Assembly: GCA_005882525.1 (NCBI GenBank)
Contig: VBGO01000002.1
Span: forward strand, 1-18,750
From: Chloroflexota bacterium
GTDB lineage: Bacteria > Chloroflexota > Dormibacteria > CF-121
Length of the DNA: 18,750 nucleotides
Reading direction: 5' to 3'
Under the pieces are notes generated by a model, which saw nothing but the letters and a program-made list of their open reading frames with translations, was not told the origin of the DNA and did no database searches. Shown piece by piece: positions 13,663 through 18,750 of the stretch. A program made the position numbers and the translations under genes. Numbering within the stretch: the stretch's first letter is position 1; every line of letters starts with the position of its first letter.

Positions 13663-15270
13663 CTATTCGACGGCGACGATATAGGGGTAGAGGGCCTGCT
13701 CGCCCGATTGCAGCTCGACCGAGGCTTTCGGGAATTGCTGCGCCACGGACGTGACCAGGGCTTCCCGCTCACCTTCCGGCGCATCGGCGCCAGCGTAGAT
13801 GGTTACGGTTCCCACCTTCGCCACGTCGATCCGCGTGAGCACCGCTTTCACCACGCTGGCGGGTGATTGGCCGGTTTCGACGATCTGGTCGTTGAGCAGC
13901 CCGATGACGTCGTTGTCGGCGATCTTCAAGCCGTCGACCTCGCTCGCCCGGACGGCGCGGGTCACCTCGATGGTTTGGACCTGGCTCAACGCATGGGACA
14001 TGGCGCTGGCGTTGGCCTCCAGGTCGGCGCTGAAGTCGAAGGCGAAGAGGGCGGCGATGCCCTGCGGCAGGCTCCGTGAGGGCACCACCCGCACCCGCTT
14101 GCGGCTCAGCTCGGCGACCTGCTGCGCCGTCATGACCACGTTGGCGTTGTTGGGGAGCAGCAGCACATCATTGGACGCCACCGATTCGACCGCGGCCAGG
14201 ATGTCTTCCGTCGAGGGATTGACCGTTTGGCCGCCCCCCACTACCGAGTCGACCCCAAGGCTCTCGAGGATCCGGCGGAAGCCGTCGCCGCTCGCCACGG
14301 CGACCAGGGCCAGGTGCTTGGTGCTGGCCGGCCGGCGGATGCTCTCGCCTTGCAGCCGGTGGTGCTGCGAGGACATGTCATCGACCTTGAGCCGGCTGAG
14401 CCGGCCGACGCCGCTGGCATAGCTGATGACGACGGCCGGCTCGTGTGTGTGGACGTGGACTTTGATCGCCGAATCGTCACCGACTACCAGCGCCGAGTCG
14501 CCGTGTCGCTGGATTTCGGCTCGCACGTCGTCGACGGCGAGCTCGTCGCCATTGATGATGAACTCGGTGCAGTAGCCCCAGCCCGCCGCAGGCGCCTCCA
14601 CCTGCTTGGGCCGCGCGTGCTGCGTGGCCGGCCGCTCGAAACTCTGCAAGGCTTCGCCGCTCATGCGCTTGAGAAAGCCCTCGAGGATGAGCTGGAGTCC
14701 GAACCCGCCGGCGTCGATCACGCCCGCCTGCTTGAGGATGGGCAACTGCTCGGGGGTCCGCTCGACCGCGGCGGCGGCCGCGGCGCATGCGGCGCGAACC
14801 ACGTCAGTCAGGTCACTCGTTTCGGCGGCCTTCGCTTCGGCTCCCGCGGCGGCTTCTCGGGCGACCGTTAGCATGGTGCCCTCGGTTGGCTTGATCACGG
14901 CCCGATAGGCAACGTCCGCCCCCTCGCGCAAGGCTTTGGCCAGCCCGCCCGCGTCAACCGCGGGCCTGGAGCCGATTCCGACGCAAAAGCCGCGCAGGAT
15001 CTGCGAGAGGATGACGCCCGAGTTGCCGCGCGCTCCCATCAGCGCGCCATGCGACGCGCGTTTCGCCGTGCGCGAAAGATCGGCATCGTCGACGTCGCGG
15101 ATGTCTTCGACGGCTGACTGCAGGGTGAGGAGCATGTTGGTGCCGGTGTCCCCGTCCGGGACCGGGAAGACGTTGAGCGCGTCCACCTCGTCGCGGTTGA
15201 CCGTCAGCCAGGCCAGCGAGCCGAGCAGGGCCTCTTTGAACAGACGGCCGTCGCATTCGGTGATGGGCAT
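13663..15270 (-). CDS. fakA: Fatty acid kinase FakA (DAK2/YloV family)
   Basis: ATP-dependent kinase of 535 residues that phosphorylates fatty acids held by FakB/DegV proteins, giving acyl-phosphate for phospholipid synthesis. The N-terminal DhaL-type domain has NVFPVPDGDTGTNM (33-46) with metal-binding Asp39 and Asp41, and HGALMGARGNSGVILSQILRG (two runs). The middle and C-terminal DAK1-like/YloV domains carry VHVHTHEP, VGGGQTVNPSTED, LLPNNANVVMTAQQ, and the closing GEQALYPYIVAVE. ATG at 15270 gives the family N-terminus; the long open frame before it is a Ser/Arg-rich shadow of asp23. It lies 28 bases after asp23, the usual asp23-yloV pair, and 42 bases before degV. Confidence 0.93.
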   Translation of the reverse strand: MPITECDGRLFKEALLGSLAWLTVNRDEVDALNVFPVPDGDTGTNMLLTLQSAVEDIRDVDDADLSRTAKRASHGALMGARGNSGVILSQILRGFCVGIGSRPAVDAGGLAKALREGADVAYRAVIKPTEGTMLTVAREAAAGAEAKAAETSDLTDVVRAACAAAAAAVERTPEQLPILKQAGVIDAGGFGLQLILEGFLKRMSGEALQSFERPATQHARPKQVEAPAAGWGYCTEFIINGDELAVDDVRAEIQRHGDSALVVGDDSAIKVHVHTHEPAVVISYASGVGRLSRLKVDDMSSQHHRLQGESIRRPASTKHLALVAVASGDGFRRILESLGVDSVVGGGQTVNPSTEDILAAVESVASNDVLLLPNNANVVMTAQQVAELSRKRVRVVPSRSLPQGIAALFAFDFSADLEANASAMSHALSQVQTIEVTRAVRASEVDGLKIADNDVIGLLNDQIVETGQSPASVVKAVLTRIDVAKVGTVTIYAGADAPEGEREALVTSVAQQFPKASVELQSGEQALYPYIVAVE

Positions 15271-15298
15271 GGTCGCGGCGCCGGTTAGGCTTGGGATG

Positions 15299-15718
15299 TC
15301 AGCTGCCGCCGCCGCCCCCGCTGACGTGGATACCCTGGACGTTGACGTTGACTTCCACGACCGGGAGGCCGAGGGTCCGCTCGACCGAATAGCGGACGGC
15401 GTTCGAGAGATTGTTGGCGACCTCCGACACCCGCGTGCCGTACTCGACGATGACGTAGAGCGAGACGGCGATCCCATCCTCGCGGACTTCCACCTCGACG
15501 CCCCGATGCAGCTTGTCGCGGTGCAGCCGTTCGGCCAGGCCGTCACGTAAGCCGCGGGCGGCCATCGCGACGACGCCGTAGCAGCCGGCCGCGGCATGCC
15601 CGGCAATGGTGGCGACAACATGGCGTGACACCTCGATCCGCCCGAGGTCTCTGGACTGGATCAGCGTCCTCGGCGGCTTCCCGGTGCGCGGCGGGTTGGC
15701 CTTCGTCTTAGAGTCCAT
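15299..15718 (-). CDS. Asp23/Gls24 family envelope-stress protein
   Basis: A 139-residue Asp23 (YloU-type) protein. Family features: GRIEVSRHVVATIAGHAA near residue 26, YGVVAMAARG, then HRGVEVEVREDGIAVSLYVIVEYGTRVSEVA in two adjoining parts, and a final VEVNVNVQGIHV. A short Lys/Pro-rich N-terminus and a Gly-rich C-terminus (GGGGGS) flank the domain. Asp23 proteins form cytoplasmic, membrane-associated assemblies linked to envelope stress; the exact role of the yloU branch is unclear. It sits directly upstream of fakA and divergent from rpmB, an arrangement shared with Firmicutes and Actinobacteria. ATG at 15718 has no Shine-Dalgarno; a TATGAT lies 33 bases upstream. Confidence 0.9.
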   Translation of the reverse strand: MDSKTKANPPRTGKPPRTLIQSRDLGRIEVSRHVVATIAGHAAAGCYGVVAMAARGLRDGLAERLHRDKLHRGVEVEVREDGIAVSLYVIVEYGTRVSEVANNLSNAVRYSVERTLGLPVVEVNVNVQGIHVSGGGGGS

Positions 15719-15725
15719 CGTGTGC

Positions 15726-15731
15726 TACTAT
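15726..15731 (+). promoter_or_regulatory. Possible -10 box for rpmB
   Basis: TACTAT on the plus strand in the asp23-rpmB gap. It would give a leader of about 57 bases containing a CGCCTC/GAGGCG inverted repeat (about 15745-15776). No -35 match is seen. Confidence 0.3.
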
Positions 15732-15751
15732 GTGACGCTGATTTCGCCTCA

Positions 15752-15757
15752 ATCATA
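15752..15757 (-). promoter_or_regulatory. Possible -10 box for asp23-fakA
   Basis: TATGAT on the minus strand, one mismatch from consensus, 33 bases upstream of the asp23 ATG. It lies inside the predicted rpmB leader, so the two divergent transcripts would overlap at their 5' ends. Confidence 0.4.
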
Positions 15758-15794
15758 CGCGATGGTCATCGAGGCGCCGAAGTCATCCAATACC

Positions 15795-15980
15795 ATGGCA
15801 CAACGCTGCGCGATCTGCGGGAAGGGGCCCCAATACGGGCATAACGTGAGCCATTCCAAGGTGCACACGAAGCGCCGCTTCATGCCGAATTTGCACAAGG
15901 CGCGGGTCATGATCGATGGCCGCTCCCAGACCGCGTTGGTCTGCACTCGCTGCCTCCGCACCCAGGCCAAGTCCGCCTAG
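15795..15980 (+). CDS. rpmB: Ribosomal protein bL28, zinc-binding form
   Basis: Large-subunit protein of 61 residues. MAQRCAICGKGPQYGHNVSH is the classic start; Cys5/Cys8 and Cys50/Cys53 form two CxxC pairs, the zinc-containing type. ATG at 15795 fits the family; an in-frame ATG at 15762 would add 11 residues not seen in bL28. It is divergent from asp23, the standard rpmB/asp23-yloV layout. Its TAG shares bases with the TAG of rpe in a CTAG palindrome, so the convergent genes interlock and no terminator fits between them. Confidence 0.96.
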   Translation: MAQRCAICGKGPQYGHNVSHSKVHTKRRFMPNLHKARVMIDGRSQTALVCTRCLRTQAKSA

Positions 15981-16618
15981 CGGAGCTGGTCGATCGCGGC
16001 CTTCCGACCCTGCGGGTGACCGAAGACGAAGCTCCCCGCCACCAGCACGGTGGCACCGTTCTGCGCGCACTGCCGGCCGGTCTCGGCGGTGACCCCGCCG
16101 TCGACCTCGATGTCCAGGTTCAGGTTGAGGCGATCGCGGAGGGCACGCGCCGCCTTGATCCGCTCCAGGCTGCCGTCGATGAATTTCTGCCCGCCCCACC
16201 CGGGGTTGACGCACATCATCACCAGCAGGTCGGCGTTGCGCAGCACCGGCTCGACGAGCGCCAGCGGGCTGCCGGGGTTGAGGCAAACCCCGGGCCGCAG
16301 CCCGGCTTTGCGGATGCTCTCCAGTACCCGGTGGATGTGGCGGGTCGCCTCGACGTGGACCGAGAGCGTGGTGGTGCCGGCATCGCGAAAGGCCTCGATC
16401 GTGCGCTCTGGCTTCTCGATCATCAGGTGCACGTCGAAGGGGAGCTTCGCGTAGCGCCGGCAGTGCTCCACGGCTCGCGGCCCGATCGTGATCGGCGGGA
16501 CGAAGTGCCCATCCATCACGTCGAAATGCACCCAATCGGCGCCCGCCTGTTCGAGAGCGGCAACCTCCTCACCCAGCCGGCTGAAGTCGGCCGACAGGAG
16601 CGACGGCGCGACGAGCAC
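15977..16618 (-). CDS. rpe: Ribulose-phosphate 3-epimerase
   Basis: TIM-barrel enzyme of the pentose phosphate and Calvin-type pathways, interconverting ribulose-5-phosphate and xylulose-5-phosphate; 213 residues. Motifs: APSLLSADFSRLGEE (4-18), metal ligands in VHFDVMDGHFVP (His31, Asp33), DVHLMIEKPE (His64), VNPGWGGQKFI, and DIEVDGGVT with the second catalytic Asp. Length is normal. The start is GTG at 16618, 17 bases after the lipoprotein stop; a GGGAG overlapping that stop is rather far (12 bases) for a good Shine-Dalgarno. In Bacillus rpe also lies between rlmN and rpmB. Confidence 0.96.
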   Translation of the reverse strand: MLVAPSLLSADFSRLGEEVAALEQAGADWVHFDVMDGHFVPPITIGPRAVEHCRRYAKLPFDVHLMIEKPERTIEAFRDAGTTTLSVHVEATRHIHRVLESIRKAGLRPGVCLNPGSPLALVEPVLRNADLLVMMCVNPGWGGQKFIDGSLERIKAARALRDRLNLNLDIEVDGGVTAETGRQCAQNGATVLVAGSFVFGHPQGRKAAIDQLR

Positions 16619-16635
16619 GAAGGGGGTTGGCTCCC

Positions 16636-17481
16636 TCAGCCGACGGTGGGGATGCTGATCGTGACCGGCGCGTCGAAGTCGTGGTAGTTGATGACCACGT
16701 GCGCCGTGGCGTGAATGCTGGAGCCGGCCGGCAACTTGCTGGCACTCACCGCGGGCGCCCCCAGCGAGCCCATCAACTGGCTCAGGTCGATCGTGTAGTC
16801 GGCGTCGGTTGACACCCGGCGGACGAGGTGGTCGTCCTTGCCGAACCAGACCTGGACCGTCATCGTGCCGCTGTCCAGCACCTGCTTGATCGCCGCCAGT
16901 GCCTGGGGGTTCTTGGTCGCCGCTTTGTCGAGGCTGGCGATCAGCTTGTCTTTGTCCGGGACTAGCCGGTAATGATGGACCGTCGTGCCGTTCAGCGTCG
17001 TGTCACCCAGATCTTTGATCGACTTGACGTTCTTCAGCAGCTGGTCATACGAGAGTGGGTCGGGCTGGCTGAGTTGGCCGGTCAGGCCACTCGACTGCGA
17101 CGATACCTCCCACTTTTCGTTCAGCGGATTTTTCACGTAGGCCTTGCCATTGGCCACGATCACTTCTGTCGCCACGGAGAGTCCGCTCAACTTGGCATTG
17201 ATCACGGCGTGATAGCGATCCGGGAACTGTGCTTCGCCGTTCCCCGTCATATCGAGCGACAGCGATCCGGCGGCGGCGCCGGTCTGACCGAACATCTGGC
17301 CCAGTTGGGGCGGAAACGTCATTTTGACGTTGCCCTGGAGGTCGAACTTGGCGGAATGCAGCTGGCTGGCCCGCTGCGCCGCGCTGGACAGCGCCTGCTG
17401 CGGGGTCTCGGGCTTGGCCAGCGGTGAGGCGCAGGCCGAAAGAACCACTATCGCCAGCAAACTCGCGAGGATGCGCTTCAC
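16636..17481 (-). CDS. LppX/LprAFG-type lipoprotein
   Basis: Exported lipoprotein of 281 residues. The signal peptide VKRILASLLAIVVLSAC has a good lipobox, LSA|C, with Cys17 as the lipid-modified residue. The body reads like the LppX_LprAFG family: PQQALSSAAQRASQLHSAKFDL, repeated beta strands with GNVKMTF, LSLDMTGNGEAQF, VIVANGKAYVKNP and, at the end, VVINYHDFDAPVTISIP. Mycobacterial members carry lipids across the envelope; here a lipid-binding role is inference. GTG at 17481 is chosen because it starts the signal peptide; an earlier open frame is not signal-like. TATACT lies 11 bases upstream, and GTGA overlaps a 37-codon ORF. A stand-alone DUF of similar fold is possible. Confidence 0.85.
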   Translation of the reverse strand: MKRILASLLAIVVLSACASPLAKPETPQQALSSAAQRASQLHSAKFDLQGNVKMTFPPQLGQMFGQTGAAAGSLSLDMTGNGEAQFPDRYHAVINAKLSGLSVATEVIVANGKAYVKNPLNEKWEVSSQSSGLTGQLSQPDPLSYDQLLKNVKSIKDLGDTTLNGTTVHHYRLVPDKDKLIASLDKAATKNPQALAAIKQVLDSGTMTVQVWFGKDDHLVRRVSTDADYTIDLSQLMGSLGAPAVSASKLPAGSSIHATAHVVINYHDFDAPVTISIPTVG

Positions 17482-17591
17482 GGGACTTGTTGAGTATATC
17501 GACGCCCGCGCGCCAATTCCTTCGAGCGGCGGAACGGGCCTGCTACGAGGGAGAGACAAGTGGTGAATGCCGCGGCAAGGGTGCGCTTCAT
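17478..17591 (-). CDS. Possible 37-residue leader ORF or decayed lipoprotein start
   Basis: ATG at 17591 overlaps the HAD stop as ATGA, and its own TGA overlaps the lipoprotein GTG as GTGA. The first half, MKRTLAAAFTTCLSLVAGP, looks like a signal sequence and resembles the real lipoprotein start (KRILA...LS), but no lipobox Cys follows; the rest is basic (FRRSKELARGRRYTQQVP). It may be a translated coupler between the two genes, a small secreted peptide or the remnant of a tandem duplication. Confidence 0.35.
   Translation of the reverse strand: MKRTLAAAFTTCLSLVAGPFRRSKELARGRRYTQQVP
17493..17498 (-). promoter_or_regulatory. Predicted -10 box of the lipoprotein-rpe transcript
   Basis: TATACT ends 11 bases before the lipoprotein GTG, within GATATACTC shared with degV. 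The leader would be only about four bases. Confidence 0.45.
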
Positions 17592-18091
17592 GGATTTTGA
17601 GTATAGGTAGCTTCCAGCCACGCGGGTAACTCGGCGAGCCGGGTGATCACCTGCGTCGGCGAGATCCCCGCCAGCGCGACAGCGCCCGGATGCTTGAGCC
17701 AGACGCCGGGAATGCCGGCGTTCAGTGCCCCAGCGACGTCGGTGTCCAGCCGGTCCCCCACCATTACCGTCGCCGCCAACGGGACGCCCAGCCGGCGCGC
17801 GCCTTCGACATAGATGGCGGGATCCGGCTTGGCCTTGCCGAAATCCCGCGAGGTCACCAGCGCGTCGATCAGCGGTCGCATCCCGGCTTTCTCCAGGGCC
17901 TCTTCCAGCTCCGCGTCGCCGGAACCCACCGTGTTGGAGATCACCCCGAGCCGGTAGTGCGCCTTCAGCGCCCTCAACACGTCGATGGCGCCGTCGATCG
18001 GGGTGATCGCCATCTCCCACAAGTGCTTGCCCGGCTCTTCGACCACCAGGGTGTTGCCGGCGTCGAAGAAGACGCCCTGGATCCGCGGCAT
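17588..18091 (-). CDS. HAD-superfamily hydrolase, short, without cap domain
   Basis: Rossmann-like HAD protein of 167 residues. Motif I is FFDAGNTLV with nucleophile Asp10; the acid/base Asp usually two residues later is Gly12. Motif II is the ISNT region (Ser52), motif III the GKAKPDP lysine (86-88), motif IV VGDRLDTDVAGA (Asp113 and following). Between motifs I and II only about 35 residues remain, so the usual helical C1 cap is absent. Loss of the second Asp is known in HDHD3-like and related branches and makes classical phosphatase activity doubtful. ATG at 18091 touches the rlmN stop (TGATG), and the end overlaps the next small ORF as ATGA. Substrate unknown. Confidence 0.82.
   Translation of the reverse strand: MPRIQGVFFDAGNTLVVEEPGKHLWEMAITPIDGAIDVLRALKAHYRLGVISNTVGSGDAELEEALEKAGMRPLIDALVTSRDFGKAKPDPAIYVEGARRLGVPLAATVMVGDRLDTDVAGALNAGIPGVWLKHPGAVALAGISPTQVITRLAELPAWLEATYTQNP
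17600..17605 (-). promoter_or_regulatory. TATACT box inside the end of the HAD gene
   Basis: TATACT eight bases before the ATG of the 37-residue ORF, inside the last codons of the HAD gene. It is part of the duplicated segment; activity is uncertain. Confidence 0.3.
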
Positions 18092-18750
18092 CAGCGCGGC
18101 GAGGCCGCCGGCTGCAGCTGGCGCGCCCGCAGCTGGCCGCAGGCCGCATCGATGTCGAGCCCGCGGGTGGCACGAATGGTGGTCGACACGCCAGCCTCCT
18201 GGAGAACCGATTGAAAGGCCTGTGCCCGCGCCTTCGAGGGCGGCCCCAGCGGGCTGCCATCGATGGGATTCATCGGGATCAGGTTGACATGGCTGAGGCG
18301 ATGGCGGACCACCGTTGCCAGCCGGCGAGCCTGCTCGACACTGTCATTGACACCCTGGAGCAAGACGTATTCATAGCTGGTGCGCCGGCCGGTTCGCTCC
18401 GCGTGCGCTCGGGCCGCGGCGACGATGGCGGCGATCGGGTACTTCCGATTCACCGGGATCATGCTGCTGCGCAGCTCGTCGTCCGGCGCATGGAGCGAGA
18501 TGGCCAGGTTGACGGGCAGTCCCTCGGCGCTGAGCCGCTCGATGAAGGGCACCAGGCCGATGGTCGAGATGGTGACCCGCCGGGGACTGAAGTTGAGTGT
18601 GTCCTGCCGGGCCCAGCGCCGGATCGCGCCCACCACGGCGGCGTAGTTGTTCAGCGGCTCTCCCATCCCCATGAAGACCACATTGGTCAGCGAGCGCTGT
18701 TTCTCGCCCAGGTCGCGGCTCGCGGTGAGGAACTGATCAACGATCTCGGC
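18091..18750 (-). CDS. rlmN: Dual-specificity RNA methyltransferase RlmN, C-terminal part (runs off the right edge)
   Basis: The last 219 residues of a radical-SAM enzyme that methylates C2 of adenine 2503 in 23S rRNA and adenine 37 in some tRNAs. Visible: VVFMGMGEPLNNY, RRVTISTIGLVP, LAISLHAPDDELRSSMIPVN, YEYVLLQGVNDS, HVNLIPMNPI, and the C-terminal RGLDIDAACGQL with the conserved Cys that forms the methylated enzyme intermediate. The CxxxCxxC iron-sulfur motif would lie beyond base 18750. The frame is open to the edge. Its TGA overlaps the HAD ATG, so the two are coupled. Confidence 0.95.
   Translation of the reverse strand, partial: AEIVDQFLTASRDLGEKQRSLTNVVFMGMGEPLNNYAAVVGAIRRWARQDTLNFSPRRVTISTIGLVPFIERLSAEGLPVNLAISLHAPDDELRSSMIPVNRKYPIAAIVAAARAHAERTGRRTSYEYVLLQGVNDSVEQARRLATVVRHRLSHVNLIPMNPIDGSPLGPPSKARAQAFQSVLQEAGVSTTIRATRGLDIDAACGQLRARQLQPAASPR

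Larger units (their letters stand above)
17465..17605 (-). repeat. Duplicated promoter-plus-start segment
   Basis: Two copies of a segment of about 31-34 bases, some 107 bases apart: 17575-17605 and 17465-17498. Each has TATACTCAA, a short spacer ending in TCC, then a start codon in TGAAGCGCA followed by xCCTxGC. The first copy lies at the HAD gene end, the second at the lipoprotein start. Confidence 0.65.

Noticed and set aside
15271..15621. N-terminal extension of fakA
   Set aside because: The added residues are Ser/Arg-rich and overlap asp23 in another frame; ATG 15270 gives the family N-terminus.
17482..17559. N-terminal extension of the lipoprotein
   Set aside because: The residues before GTG 17481 are not signal-like, and the start codon at 17559 lacks support; the lipobox needs the short form.
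1..18750. CRISPR arrays, insertion sequences, prophage, tRNA or rRNA genes, defence systems
   Set aside because: No regular spaced repeats, transposase or phage motifs, or tRNA-like structures were noticed on either strand by eye; a dedicated search was not possible here.

Overview
The window is a GC-rich bacterial chromosome segment carrying a housekeeping block with almost every gene on the minus strand. The order, read from right to left, is rlmN, HAD, lipoprotein, rpe, (rpmB), asp23, fakA, degV, recG, rsmD, coaD, SepIVA-like, acyltransferase, rpmF, fabD, fabG, acpP, rnc, then a molybdate block, then smc. This matches the ancestral Gram-positive/Terrabacteria order (compare the Bacillus rlmN...rpe...rpmB-yloU-yloV-recG...fabD-fabG-acpP-rnc-smc run). 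The SepIVA-like coiled-coil gene next to coaD and the LppX/LprAFG-type lipoprotein recall Actinobacteria. The mix, with scarce Shine-Dalgarno sites and apparent leaderless promoters, suggests a Chloroflexota/Dormibacterota-like or deep actinobacterial organism. That placement is inference, not proof.

Layout. 1-1137: start of smc, running off the left edge. 1256-4275: a self-contained molybdate operon (HTH-TOBE regulator, modA, modB, modC) ending in a strong cUUCGg hairpin. 4401-4796: a DUF1801 gene on the plus strand. 4809-7752: rnc, acpP, fabG, fabD and rpmF, a fatty-acid/ribosome/RNA operon. 7785-8831: a membrane acyltransferase. 9001-13620: SepIVA-like protein, coaD, rsmD, recG and degV. 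13663-15718: fakA and asp23. 15795-15980: rpmB on the plus strand. 15977-18750: rpe, an LppX-like lipoprotein, a HAD protein and the end of rlmN. No stretch over 300 bases lacks a gene. No tRNA, rRNA, CRISPR array, insertion sequence or phage gene was seen.

How the genes work together. FabD, FabG and AcpP are core type II fatty-acid synthesis. FakA and DegV (FakB) form a fatty-acid kinase pair that would feed acyl-phosphate into phospholipid synthesis. CoaD makes the CoA precursor needed for the ACP prosthetic group. RpmF, RpmB, RsmD, RlmN and RNase III serve ribosome assembly, RecG and SMC serve chromosome maintenance, and the SepIVA-like protein probably serves envelope growth or division.

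Most interesting points. rnc and fabD have no ATG/GTG/TTG start that keeps their catalytic motifs, so CTG and ATC starts are implied. A duplicated promoter-plus-start segment before the lipoprotein creates a 37-codon ORF linked by 4-base overlaps on both sides. A possible small membrane peptide is encoded on the plus strand between rsmD and recG. The mod cassette separates rnc from smc. Several -10 boxes lie 6-11 bases from the start codon.
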